From positions 186,001 through 250,000 of the forward strand of contig JBGVNW010000068.1 in assembly GCA_045125935.1 (NCBI GenBank): a DNA stretch of 64,000 bases, given 5' to 3'. Positions within the stretch are counted from its first letter, which is position 1. Each line of letters opens with the position of its first letter. Source of the stretch: CAG-877 sp045125935 (GTDB lineage Bacteria > Bacillota_I > Bacilli_A > RF39 > UBA660). Both the position numbers and the translations under genes were made by a program. The notes under the pieces are model-generated. The model worked only from the letters and a program-made list of their open reading frames with translations, was not told the origin of the DNA and did not search any database. This document shows positions 18,554-26,820 of the stretch, piece by piece.

Positions 18554-19570
18554 CTAATCTAATTTATATGGATCCCCCATTTTTTCTGCATATTCTTTAT
18601 AACACTCTATATTTTTAATAAACTGATCAACTGTAAATGATTCAACACTTCTATAATGATGACCATTTCTTACATTCGTTAAAATAGATTTAAATTTATC
18701 TTCAGTTATAGCATTGTAATATTCAATATTTGTCATTATATACCAATACAATACACCATATATTCTATCTAAATATTTCTTATGTTCTTCTAAATACCAT
18801 TCTTTATTTTGCAATTCACAATACACTTGTAAAACAACATCAACAACAGATTCAGATATTTTTTCTTTTTCAATATTAATTGCTTTCATTAAAGCAACTA
18901 ATGAATTGTTCGTTAATAACAATCTCCACATTGTCTTAACAAAATAATATTCTTGATTAGAAACAGAATTTGGATTTTTACGCCAGCAATAAAACGCATT
19001 ATTATTATATGCTTTATCCTTCGTAAAGAAATTTACAATATTACAAAAATAAGAATCTTCATGAACTTTAAGTCGTTCATCAAAATATAATTCATTTGAA
19101 ATTAAAAACTCTCTTCTAAAAACCTTACCATGAACAAATGTATTATTATGATCACCAATTATAAATTCAGGATATCCTTTAACATTATCCTCAATAAAAA
19201 TTTTAGAACTTAACATTTCCGATTTAGGATTTAAATCAAGACTTCTGACCAATGAATATACACCTATATTAGATACAAATCCATCATCAGCATCACAAAA
19301 CATAACATATTCAGCATCTGATAATAAAAGAGCAGAATTTCTCGTAGCAGATACACCACGATGCTCACATACAACATATTGTATATCATATGAATATTTA
19401 TCAAGAAATTCTTGATTTAATACATATTCACCACCATCCGAGCAAATTATAACACCAATCTCCTTTTTATCAACATGTAATTGTGATTCAATAGAATCTA
19501 ACAGAAAAGAAATGGTTTCCTCATTTTCCTTATATTGAGGAACCAAAAATTGAATTTTTTTATGTTCCAT
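18554..19570 (-). CDS. Family 2-like glycosyltransferase
   Basis: 338 aa. The N-terminal 110 residues are a GT-A fold: FLVPQYKENEETI, a CSDGGE segment near residue 43, HRGVSATRNSALL near 70-82, and the metal-binding FCDADDGF at 91-98. The remaining 220 residues are helical with no extra recognised domain or membrane anchor, so the enzyme is probably cytosolic. It lies between a 611-aa virion protein and dnaJ in the fibre cassette. It could glycosylate a virion protein or alter a host surface sugar; the acceptor cannot be read from sequence. Confidence 0.88.
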   Translation of the reverse strand: MEHKKIQFLVPQYKENEETISFLLDSIESQLHVDKKEIGVIICSDGGEYVLNQEFLDKYSYDIQYVVCEHRGVSATRNSALLLSDAEYVMFCDADDGFVSNIGVYSLVRSLDLNPKSEMLSSKIFIEDNVKGYPEFIIGDHNNTFVHGKVFRREFLISNELYFDERLKVHEDSYFCNIVNFFTKDKAYNNNAFYCWRKNPNSVSNQEYYFVKTMWRLLLTNNSLVALMKAINIEKEKISESVVDVVLQVYCELQNKEWYLEEHKKYLDRIYGVLYWYIMTNIEYYNAITEDKFKSILTNVRNGHHYRSVESFTVDQFIKNIECYKEYAEKMGDPYKLD

Positions 19571-19610
19571 TTTACAAAAGATTTATTATATTAAATAATA
19601 ACAAAATAAC

Positions 19611-19650
19611 AAAAAAAAAACGATACTCTTAAATGGGTATCGTTTTTTTT
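19611..19650. terminator. Bidirectional terminator downstream of the 611-aa virion gene
   Basis: Stem CGATAC / GTATCG extended by two further pairs, flanked by a 10-nt A-tract and an 8-nt T-tract, so it can act on both strands. It closes the minus-strand gene ending at 19671. Confidence 0.85.
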
Positions 19651-19670
19651 ATTATATATTACAATTACAA

Positions 19671-21506
19671 TTAAGCTTTATCGCTAACCTTTGTTGTTAT
19701 AATCGCAACATCCTTAAGATATGCATCAAGATTAACAGTAGCATTCTTAGACGCAAGTTCTCCAGCCACACCTACTTCAACACCACTAGTGCTATTTTCA
19801 AGTGTATAAGCACCAGGTAAAGTAATTTCCATAGCATTTGGATCAACAGCATTGATAGTTACATCTGTATAATCAAGAGCTGTTGCAACAGAACCTGTTA
19901 CATTAGCTTCTTTAACAACAGTGCTTGGTGCCAAAGAAGGAAGAACACCACCACTTACATTTACTGCAAATGTGTTTTCAGCAACATTAGCAACCATACC
20001 AGTATTGTTCAATTCATAACCTCCCTTTGTTATACCAAGTGCAGGAGTAGTAATTTTATAGTATGCAGATGTAGTTGTATAAGTTGTTTCGTTATCAGTG
20101 TTAACTGTGTACTTAACATCAGAAGATTTTGTGAAACTACCCGATTCAAATGCTGCTGTAATAACAGATGAAGGAGTATAAGTATAACTTGTAGTTTCCA
20201 ATGATTTGTATTTCTTAGAAACAGTAACACTGCTAGTTACATTATCCGAAGTGAAAGTAAGAATATGATCACTTACACTTGCACCAGTAAGGACACTTTT
20301 ATCATTTACTGCAGAAACAGTTACATTAGAAAGAACATCTCCGCTTTCTTCTGATTCTGTTGTGAAACCAATTGCGATTTGACTTCCCTTGCCAAGTGTG
20401 AATGAACCAGGATTAAGTCCTGTTACATAATTACCATCAATACCCTTAACATATTTAGCATCTGCACCGTCTGTTGGTTGCAAGCAACCTGCAACAGTAA
20501 ATTCAGTCTTTCCATTAATACCAGTTGCGAATGCTTTACCAGTAGCAGATTGAATACCACCAACCAAAGCAAATGCACCTTCAGTACCTTGTGTAGTACT
20601 ATCAAAAGTTACATTACCTAATGTAACATCAGTAACGAATTCTTCAGTTGTAGTTTTTGTTAAAGAACCACCAGTAACAGGGAAAGTTCTCTTATCTTCG
20701 TTCAAAACAATTTCATGCAATGAACCTGGTGTGAATGTTCCCCAATTAACATCAGTTACAAGATCACCAATACCTGTAAGTGTTACATCACCATTTGCAA
20801 GCTTGCTTGCCTTTTGGATTGTTTCTACTTTACCGATAGTTTTCTTTTCACCGTCTTCTTGTTTAAGATTGATATATTTTGAACCAACTGTCATGTTACC
20901 AAATTCAACAGTTTCAACAGCACCCTTTGTTTTGCTAACATGTCCGTTAAGATCATCATAATCAAGAGTAAGTGACAATGCCTTACCTTCAACTACCAAT
21001 ACATCCTTAGCAGCACCAACTTTAACAACAGTTCTGTTTTCATCAGTAATAGTAGAATCTGTATTACCTACAATCTTAACTTGATTTTCACCAGATACAA
21101 CATTCCACTTTCCACCATCATAGATTGCCATATCACCTGCTTCACAAGCTTTACCTTCGAATTCGCAGTCATCAGTAATGAATACAAGATAACCAGTTTG
21201 AGGACCATCTTGGTGTTCCTTGTTATATGTAACCTTACCAGTATCATCAACTGTACCTGCGAATTCAATAGGAGTTTGAACAATATCCTTAATAGTAGGA
21301 ATTACAATTTCAATATCAGTAAGACCGTTCCATTCAGTTTCTGCACCACCATTACCATCTACGAATTTAATCTTGTGGTGTGTAGCGATATCATGAATTG
21401 TACCACCAACGTTAATTTGACTAATCCAATTGTTAACCTTGTTGTCAGTAACAGCAGGGTTATGATTTGTCAAGTCTGTTTTATCAAAAACATTAATTTC
21501 TGCCAT
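19671..21506 (-). CDS. Beta-rich virion protein, possibly tail fibre or spike
   Basis: 611 aa, not assigned to a family. It begins MAEINVFDKTDLTNHNPAV and is Thr/Ser/Val-rich throughout with very few Cys or Trp, as in fibrous or surface virion proteins. Residues about 80-140 contain a module common in phage fibres, with a GYLVFITDDCEFEGK stretch followed by GDMAIYDGGKWNVV. The rest is a series of similar beta strands (SVTVSKKY, TSYTYTPSS, YTVNTDNET). Codon use is somewhat richer in GC than the neighbours, suggesting strong expression. It has a terminator downstream and CATAAATA and TATAAATA elements upstream. It probably makes part of the fibre with the two giant proteins downstream. Confidence 0.6.
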   Translation of the reverse strand: MAEINVFDKTDLTNHNPAVTDNKVNNWISQINVGGTIHDIATHHKIKFVDGNGGAETEWNGLTDIEIVIPTIKDIVQTPIEFAGTVDDTGKVTYNKEHQDGPQTGYLVFITDDCEFEGKACEAGDMAIYDGGKWNVVSGENQVKIVGNTDSTITDENRTVVKVGAAKDVLVVEGKALSLTLDYDDLNGHVSKTKGAVETVEFGNMTVGSKYINLKQEDGEKKTIGKVETIQKASKLANGDVTLTGIGDLVTDVNWGTFTPGSLHEIVLNEDKRTFPVTGGSLTKTTTEEFVTDVTLGNVTFDSTTQGTEGAFALVGGIQSATGKAFATGINGKTEFTVAGCLQPTDGADAKYVKGIDGNYVTGLNPGSFTLGKGSQIAIGFTTESEESGDVLSNVTVSAVNDKSVLTGASVSDHILTFTSDNVTSSVTVSKKYKSLETTSYTYTPSSVITAAFESGSFTKSSDVKYTVNTDNETTYTTTSAYYKITTPALGITKGGYELNNTGMVANVAENTFAVNVSGGVLPSLAPSTVVKEANVTGSVATALDYTDVTINAVDPNAMEITLPGAYTLENSTSGVEVGVAGELASKNATVNLDAYLKDVAIITTKVSDKA

Positions 21507-21532
21507 AAAAAAAATTGTTTATTTATATATTA

Positions 21533-21540
21533 TATTTATG
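21533..21540 (-). promoter_or_regulatory. Late-type promoter CATAAATA for the 611-aa virion gene
   Basis: Minus-strand CATAAATA 26 nt before the ATG; a second TATAAATA-like string lies nearer the start. An inverted repeat (TTTTGATT / AATCAAAA, 21551-21573) separates it from the divergent GroES-like gene. Confidence 0.6.
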
Positions 21541-21632
21541 TATGTTTTTCTTTTGATTTTTTTATAATCAAAAAGTTTGTTATATTATTAAATTTGTTAT
21601 TTTTATATTAAATATAAAGATATATATTATTT

Positions 21633-21908
21633 ATGAAAGAAATAATTTCAGAAATCCCAATAACATTAAAAAATGGATATATCTTAATTCAAGATATAAA
21701 GAATGAAACCACATCATCTGGTATAATTATTCCAGATGAAACTTACAATAGATTTGCAAGAGTATTAAAAACTTATGAAGGATCAAAACTCTCACCTGGT
21801 GATATAATTATCAAACCAATAGGTAGAACAACACCCATTAAAATAAACGATGTCGTGTATGATTGTATTAAAGAAGGGTTTATATTTGCAAAAGTAATAA
21901 ACGAATAA
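21633..21908 (+). CDS. GroES-like cochaperonin
   Basis: 91 aa, the size of a GroES subunit. It follows the family from end to end: an N-terminal strand (NGYILIQDI), the mobile-loop region with SSGIIIPDE near residues 30-38, a GD turn (SPGDIIIKP) and a C-terminal hydrophobic strand (GFIFAKVI). GroES caps the chaperonin GroEL. In T4 the phage protein gp31 replaces host GroES for folding the capsid protein, so a capsid-folding role is a reasonable inference. It is divergent from the 611-aa virion gene and followed after 3 bp by a small coiled-coil gene. Confidence 0.85.
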   Translation: MKEIISEIPITLKNGYILIQDIKNETTSSGIIIPDETYNRFARVLKTYEGSKLSPGDIIIKPIGRTTPIKINDVVYDCIKEGFIFAKVINE

Positions 21909-21911
21909 ATT

Positions 21912-22172
21912 ATGAAGATAAAATTCAATAAAGAACATAAGGATAAACTCCTATATTATATAAAGGAATATCAAAATATATCTAATGAAGAACACCAGAT
22001 ATATGAAAAAATAAAATCTTTACAAGAAGAACTAAATGAATTAACAGCAAATTTCCAATCCATTGAAAGCAAACTCCAATCTTTTCGTGATGAAGAAAAA
22101 GAGTATATGAACGAATTACATAAAATATATGGAGATTTTACTTTGAATGATTTATGGGAATCGATATATTAA
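21912..22172 (+). CDS. Small coiled-coil protein, unknown function
   Basis: 86 aa, rich in Glu, Lys and Leu, with heptad spacing through about residues 15-75 (QIYEKIKSLQEELNEL then IESKLQSFRDEEKEY). No catalytic motif or membrane segment is seen. It starts 3 bp after the GroES-like gene, so the two are probably co-transcribed and end at the shared terminator. Confidence 0.65.
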   Translation: MKIKFNKEHKDKLLYYIKEYQNISNEEHQIYEKIKSLQEELNELTANFQSIESKLQSFRDEEKEYMNELHKIYGDFTLNDLWESIY

Positions 22173-22176
22173 AAAT

Positions 22177-22209
22177 AGGATGTGAAATTTAATTCTCACA
22201 TCCTTTATT
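22177..22209. terminator. Terminator between converging genes
   Basis: 8-bp stem GGATGTGA / TCACATCC with a 10-nt loop and a T-rich tail on the plus strand; an A-rich flank makes it usable on the minus strand too. Confidence 0.75.
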
Positions 22210-22212
22210 CTT

Positions 22213-23985
22213 TTACCATAATGATTGTTCAAATTCATTAAATGTTTTAATATTTTTCAGCAAATGATTTAATTCAAACTTTTCATCATATTCACAAATA
22301 TATTTTTCTATATATTTTATTTCTATTGAGCACTGTAGTCTAAATTGTCTTTTATGGTCTCGTTTTGGACTTAGTTTAATTATATTATTTTTATCAAATT
22401 CTAATTTTAAATGTTTCTGAATAACATCCCAATTATAATCTGTTAATAATGTATTATCTATTTTTATTATAGCAGAATACTCATATGACATTTCATTTAT
22501 ATCAATAAATGTATCCCCATTATCTTTTACTGGTATATGTGTCACAAACCCATCTATTGGTTCATAAACAACAAACCCTCTTCTATTATTATAAAAACTT
22601 TTATCAAGTTTATCATAAAAGTTAAAATAAGATAAAACATTTTTATTTACTAAAGTTTTAGAAATTGTTTTATATGATGTGCCCAAACCATGTTTAAATA
22701 TTCTCTTATCACTAAAATCACACATTTCTCTTTCAATATCCATACATTGTGTATATTTATTATCTATATTAGAATTATAAAATTCATCTATAACTGAATA
22801 GTCTATATTTAAATTTTCTGGTTTAATGTAATACACAAATATATCTTTTAGTCTTATTCCTAAATTATTAGAAATACTTCGTGTATAATTTTTGAAATGA
22901 ATATTAATTTCTGATGTATCATAATTAGAATCCAAACCATTTATCAAATAATAATGTTCTTGTTTTCTATAATTTCTACCTAAATCTCCTAATTCTATAT
23001 ACTTCTTATCTTTATTTGTTGTATGTTTTATTTGACAAGGTGTAACTTCATTTTTATAAATCAATTCACCATCAAATTCACCAGTGTAACTTTGTTTATG
23101 TTTCTCTGTCTTAATATATTTAAATATTTTTGGAACAATCTTTTCAAAATTAAAACCAGACTTCTGTCTTTCACCATTTTTTTTAACACCTTCTTCTACA
23201 TATTCAATAAGTTCTCTTTTTGATAAACTTCTTGGACCGACACTATAATTAACAGCATCCATTTGAATACTGTTAATGATTTCAACCAACACATCATCGG
23301 TTAATATAGAATTATTCTTAATAAAATAATTAGATTGCGAAGAAACAGTCTCATCTTCTTTTAAAATATATGCCTTTCCTGCATTTCCTCCAACCCTTCT
23401 TATAATAAAATCAAAATCATTTTCATTACCAAATTTTATAAAACTTTCACTATTCATTTTAGTTTTAATTGTTCTTTTTATATCTTTTTTCTTCCAAATC
23501 TGAAAAATACAATTTACACCATAATCTTCACCATTTAAAGAAAATGATTTATATGGAAGTTCAATATATTTATCCAAATGAAATCTCAAATCCAATTTAT
23601 TTTGAACAGATTCTTTCATAAAAGATTTAGGTAATATAAAAGCAATAGTATCCGAATATTGTGCTGCTTTATTAAAAAACCTAATCGCTAAATTATTTTG
23701 AACACCAAATGGTGGATTACCAATAGTCAAAACTTTCCTACCAATAAATTGTGTAATATCCAATTCAAAAAAATCTTGTTGAATTATAGTATTATCTTCT
23801 GGAACTAAATCATATGCTACACAATTATCAATTTGCTTTGAAAATGAACCGCAACCCGCACTTGGTTCAATTATCAAATCAAAATCAGATAAATCTATCA
23901 TGTTAATACACAATTTAGACACTTCTGGTTTAGTGTAAAATTTATCATTTTCTTCTTTATGTCCTTTTGATTTTGTTACTCCCAT
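22213..23985 (-). CDS. Adenine-specific DNA methyltransferase with nuclease-like C-terminal region
   Basis: 590 aa. Residues 40-46 (EPSAGCG) are the SAM-binding motif I and residues 90-93 (NPPF) the catalytic motif of amino-methyltransferases, followed by FILPKSFMKES; this part is a confident N6-adenine-type enzyme. After residue 270 there is a second region with FEKIVPKIFKY, GEFDGEL and CQIKHT. The spacing E281, D305, Q318-x-K320 resembles a PD-(D/E)xK nuclease with Gln in place of the second acid. If real, this would be a single-chain modification and cleavage enzyme; otherwise the C-terminus is a target-recognition region. TATAAATA at 23996-24003 (minus) precedes the start. Confidence 0.82.
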   Translation of the reverse strand: MGVTKSKGHKEENDKFYTKPEVSKLCINMIDLSDFDLIIEPSAGCGSFSKQIDNCVAYDLVPEDNTIIQQDFFELDITQFIGRKVLTIGNPPFGVQNNLAIRFFNKAAQYSDTIAFILPKSFMKESVQNKLDLRFHLDKYIELPYKSFSLNGEDYGVNCIFQIWKKKDIKRTIKTKMNSESFIKFGNENDFDFIIRRVGGNAGKAYILKEDETVSSQSNYFIKNNSILTDDVLVEIINSIQMDAVNYSVGPRSLSKRELIEYVEEGVKKNGERQKSGFNFEKIVPKIFKYIKTEKHKQSYTGEFDGELIYKNEVTPCQIKHTTNKDKKYIELGDLGRNYRKQEHYYLINGLDSNYDTSEINIHFKNYTRSISNNLGIRLKDIFVYYIKPENLNIDYSVIDEFYNSNIDNKYTQCMDIEREMCDFSDKRIFKHGLGTSYKTISKTLVNKNVLSYFNFYDKLDKSFYNNRRGFVVYEPIDGFVTHIPVKDNGDTFIDINEMSYEYSAIIKIDNTLLTDYNWDVIQKHLKLEFDKNNIIKLSPKRDHKRQFRLQCSIEIKYIEKYICEYDEKFELNHLLKNIKTFNEFEQSLW

Positions 23986-23995
23986 TATAAAATTA

Positions 23996-24003
23996 TATTT
24001 ATA
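23996..24003 (-). promoter_or_regulatory. Late-type promoter TATAAATA for the methyltransferase gene
   Basis: Exact T4-like TATAAATA on the minus strand, 10 nt before the ATG at 23985. Confidence 0.5.
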
Positions 24004-24024
24004 ATAATAAATAACAAAAATAAA

Positions 24025-24056
24025 TTTGGATATATCAATATAAATTGTTATATTTG
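24025..24056 (+). promoter_or_regulatory. Bacteroidota-type promoter for the primase gene
   Basis: TTTG at 24025-24028, a 20-bp spacer, then TATATTTG at 24049-24056, a full match to the Bacteroidota -33/-7 consensus, 32 nt before the ATG at 24089. Confidence 0.75.
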
Positions 24057-24088
24057 TATTGTTATTGTTATATTTAATAGTTTAATAG

Positions 24089-25225
24089 ATGAACAGTGGT
24101 GATAGCGAAAATACATTATTGGATAATATAGAAGAAAAAGTCCAAAAAATATTAAATAGCAAATTTGCGAAGGATAGTTTTCATAAAAGACAAATAGATC
24201 ACTATTCAGATCGCATTAATTTTGCATGTCCTTTTTGTGGCGACTCATTAAGAGATCCAAGAAAGAAAAGATTTAATATCTATCTGAACTCATTATCTTG
24301 TCATTGTTTTAACTGCAACCATCATTCTGGTATAAACTCATTTCTTAAACAGTTTGATGAAGAACTTTCGTTAGAAGATAAATTACAAGTTCATGAAATC
24401 CAACAATCATCTAAAAAATTTGAAAGAAAAATTTCAAACACACAATCATCTTTTTCTTTTCAATTATTGGATAAACTTGCTGTCCCCAAAAAAATTCTAT
24501 TCGAAATGCTTAATTTAGTTACACCATATAAATCTAAAGAGTGTTCTGATTATTTAAATTCAAGAAATATTAATATTAAACAATGGAAGTATTTTGCTTA
24601 TTCAGAAAAGTCAAAAGAACTATATATATTAAACTTAAGTTCTAATGATAGAGTTATCGGCATGCAAATCAGACAACTCGACCCAAATTCAAAAAAATCA
24701 AGATACCTTACTCGCTCGCTATCAAAAATATACTCCGACATTTTCAAAAAAGATATTTTAGTTTTAATAGAGCGTTTATTAAAATCTATTGATAATGGAG
24801 AGAATTATTTAATAGAAGAAGATGGTGTTGAAAATATTCAAGCAAATCTCGATAGACTTTCAGGTTTATTCAATATAATGAATGTAAGTTTAAATAGTCC
24901 TTTAACAATTGTAGAAGGTCCGATAGATAGTTTAGGTCTTACAAATGCTATCGCTTTACAAGGAGCAACAAAATTAAACGATTATTTTGATGATATAAAA
25001 AATGTTAGATTCTTATTTGATAATGATAAAATAGGAAAAGAAAATGCTTTAAAAAAACTAAAAGCAAATAAAGAAGTATTTCTTTGGAGTTTATATATAA
25101 AGAAAATGAATATAAAGAACAATAAAATAAAAGATATAAATGATTTATATAAACTAAATTTATTTAATACAGAAGTTTATGAAAGTTGTTTTAGTAATGA
25201 TCAATTTGATGTTCTTTTAATATAA
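24089..25225 (+). CDS. DnaG-type DNA primase
   Basis: 378 aa. A zinc-binding domain near the N-terminus has CPFCGD at 47-52 and CHCFNC at 71-76. The TOPRIM catalytic core follows, with the glutamate in IVEGPIDSLG (E276) and the metal-binding pair in FLFDNDKIGKENA (D311, D313). The domain order is that of bacterial DnaG and T4 gp61, and the length is near gp61. It makes RNA primers for lagging-strand synthesis with a replicative helicase that lies outside this window. It has a clear Bacteroidota-type promoter, consistent with early expression. Confidence 0.9.
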   Translation: MNSGDSENTLLDNIEEKVQKILNSKFAKDSFHKRQIDHYSDRINFACPFCGDSLRDPRKKRFNIYLNSLSCHCFNCNHHSGINSFLKQFDEELSLEDKLQVHEIQQSSKKFERKISNTQSSFSFQLLDKLAVPKKILFEMLNLVTPYKSKECSDYLNSRNINIKQWKYFAYSEKSKELYILNLSSNDRVIGMQIRQLDPNSKKSRYLTRSLSKIYSDIFKKDILVLIERLLKSIDNGENYLIEEDGVENIQANLDRLSGLFNIMNVSLNSPLTIVEGPIDSLGLTNAIALQGATKLNDYFDDIKNVRFLFDNDKIGKENALKKLKANKEVFLWSLYIKKMNIKNNKIKDINDLYKLNLFNTEVYESCFSNDQFDVLLI

Positions 25226-25239
25226 TTTATATAATATAC

Positions 25240-25340
25240 AAATGCGCCATTTTTTCTTAAAACAACGGAGACTTCTGTCGGAATTTAAATAAAAAAACTA
25301 TAATATATATAATTATACAAATGCGCCATTTTTTTAAAGG
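25240..25340 (+). repeat. Duplicated leader segment before the kinase gene
   Basis: The string ACAAATGCGCCATTTTTT occurs twice, starting near 25239 and near 25318. Both copies open with ATG CGC CAT TTT TT, so each could encode a peptide starting MRHFF. The first ends after 16 codons; the second runs in frame into the kinase gene. Confidence 0.6.
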
Positions 25341-25375
25341 GAAATTTTCGGATTTCCCTTTGTTTGTTATATTTA
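25336..25375 (+). promoter_or_regulatory. Hairpin plus TATATTTA element directly before the kinase gene
   Basis: Stem AAAGGGAAAT / ATTTCCCTTT (25336-25361) with a weak T-tail, then TATATTTA at 25368-25375 ending 5 nt before the ATG at 25381. Confidence 0.55.
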
Positions 25376-25380
25376 TTTAT

Positions 25381-25938
25381 ATGGAAAGTAAGATTATTAT
25401 TATAGGTAAAGCCGCTTCTGGAAAGGATTTTTTACAGAAGCAATTGGTTTTAAAAGGTTGGAAACCTTTGAGACAATACACAACTAGACCTAAACGACCG
25501 ACAGAAAACGGAGATGAATATCATTTTATGTCTGATGAAGAATTTGATAGCATACGCCATAAGTTAATGTCGGTTCAAACATTCAATGGTTGGAAGTATG
25601 GGTTTGATATTAATGAAGCACTTGAATCGGATGTTATGATATTTAGTCCAGCGAATTTTTTTGATGTGTTTATGAGTTCGGATGATCAATCTTATGAATT
25701 GGTGTTATCTACAACGATTGTATATTTGGATATTGATGAAGAAACAAGAAGACAAAGGCTATCGGTTAGATATAAAGGAGGGAATGAAGATGATTCGCTG
25801 GAAAGAAGATTACGAGCAGATAAGGAAGATTTTAAAACATTGGATAGAATTGGTTGGGACGACCCTTCTCCTGATAGATTTATCCGACTTTGTAATAATG
25901 TAGATGTTGATAATTTTTTGAAAAAATTATTTTCATAA
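25381..25938 (+). CDS. Guanylate-kinase-like (deoxy)nucleoside monophosphate kinase
   Basis: 185 aa from the ATG at 25381. The frame is open from 25321, but that stretch holds the hairpin and promoter, so the MESKIIII start is preferred. The P-loop is GKAASGKD. It is followed by a guanylate-kinase-type nucleotide-binding segment (RQYTTRPKRPTENGDEYHF) and a LID region with RRQRLSVR and RADKEDF. The family phosphorylates GMP/dGMP; T4 also encodes a dNMP kinase (gene 1), so a nucleotide-supply role next to nrdD/nrdG fits. The exact base preference cannot be told. Confidence 0.85.
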   Translation: MESKIIIIGKAASGKDFLQKQLVLKGWKPLRQYTTRPKRPTENGDEYHFMSDEEFDSIRHKLMSVQTFNGWKYGFDINEALESDVMIFSPANFFDVFMSSDDQSYELVLSTTIVYLDIDEETRRQRLSVRYKGGNEDDSLERRLRADKEDFKTLDRIGWDDPSPDRFIRLCNNVDVDNFLKKLFS

Positions 25939-26011
25939 ATAAAAATACAACAGATTTTTTTATTTTTAGTTTTAAAAAGTGTTATAAAATGTAAAAACTG
26001 TAAATGCCTGT

Positions 26012-26040
26012 TGTTCAGGACATATTTATATAACTGAACA
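26012..26040 (+). promoter_or_regulatory. Inverted repeat in the nrdD leader
   Basis: TGTTCAG (26012-26018) and CTGAACA (26034-26040) are perfect inverted arms around a 15-nt AT-rich spacer, 37 nt before the nrdD ATG. A smaller hairpin CCTG / CAGG overlaps the left arm. It could be an operator or an RNA hairpin. Confidence 0.4.
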
Positions 26041-26077
26041 TATTTGGCAATAATATATATTAAAAAATTAAAATTTT

Positions 26078-26536
26078 ATGTTTGTATTAAAGAAAGACAA
26101 TAAGACTAAAGAATGTTTTCAAGAACATAAAATCAGGCACGCTATTGAAAAAGCGTATAATTCTTTAAATAGAGAATTTGATGAGACCGTGTTTGAAGAA
26201 ACCTTGAAAGTTCTTGGAGTTGATGACAGTGATACAAGTGAATCTGTTATCAGCGTATATGAAATCCAAGATGTTATCGAGGATATTATTTTTAAAAGAG
26301 GTGACAAAGAATTGTATGATGCTTTCCATTGGGTGAAGAAAAAATGGCTTGAAGTTGAGTATGAAAAGAAATTGATGTGTAAATCTATCGAAAATCAGAA
26401 TGCTAATGTGGATGAGTATTCTTTCGGTGGAAGAGAAGCAGAGTCGGCAAATGTTTATCGTAAAGCGTATGCTCTCGATAGATGCGTTTCAAAAAGAACG
26501 AAACGATTACATGAGAATAATGAGAATTATATCCAT
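26078..26536 (+). CDS. nrdD: Anaerobic ribonucleotide reductase NrdD, exon 1 (ATP-cone)
   Basis: 153 codons covering an N-terminal ATP-cone (KKDNKTKECFQEHKIRHAIEKA through VIEDIIFKRG, split here as two short motifs) and the start of the reductase domain, ending ENYIH. Reading on gives only seven more codons before a stop. The T4 family continues YIHDMDSYAVG, and the missing part resumes at 27726 as DLDAYVSGKHNCL. The exon ends on a T after the His codon, as required for a group I 5' splice site. Joined to the four later exons the protein is about 834 aa and in frame throughout. Confidence 0.85.
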
Positions 26537-26632
26537 AAACTAAATTGTGGCATTTATTAGTAATAATAAATGAAAACCATGTGAACACATGACCTATGTG
26601 GTGTAGGTATACATAAATGAAATATTTATAAT

Positions 26633-26640
26633 CATAAATA
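26633..26640 (+). promoter_or_regulatory. Late-type promoter CATAAATA inside nrdD intron 1
   Basis: CATAAATA lies within the intron 180 nt before the endonuclease start. T4 uses an intron-internal late promoter for I-TevI, so a similar timing control is plausible. Confidence 0.45.
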
Positions 26641-26820
26641 ATTTGTAGATGTATATTTGCTAACGGTATCAGTTGAGATTAAGTTCTTGAGAGATAAGGC
26701 GAAATGTTGTGGGACAGAGTAGACGAATAAGCTGACTAAGAGACTCTACGGTCCAATAAAATGGATAGCAGACAATACCGTGCTAAATATCTATTATATA
26801 AAATAAGTTTATTTAATGTT

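Noticed and set aside
25321..25380. Longer start for the guanylate-kinase-like gene (MRHFF...)
   Set aside because: The extra codons contain a hairpin and a -7 promoter element, and kinases of this family start just before the P-loop strand.
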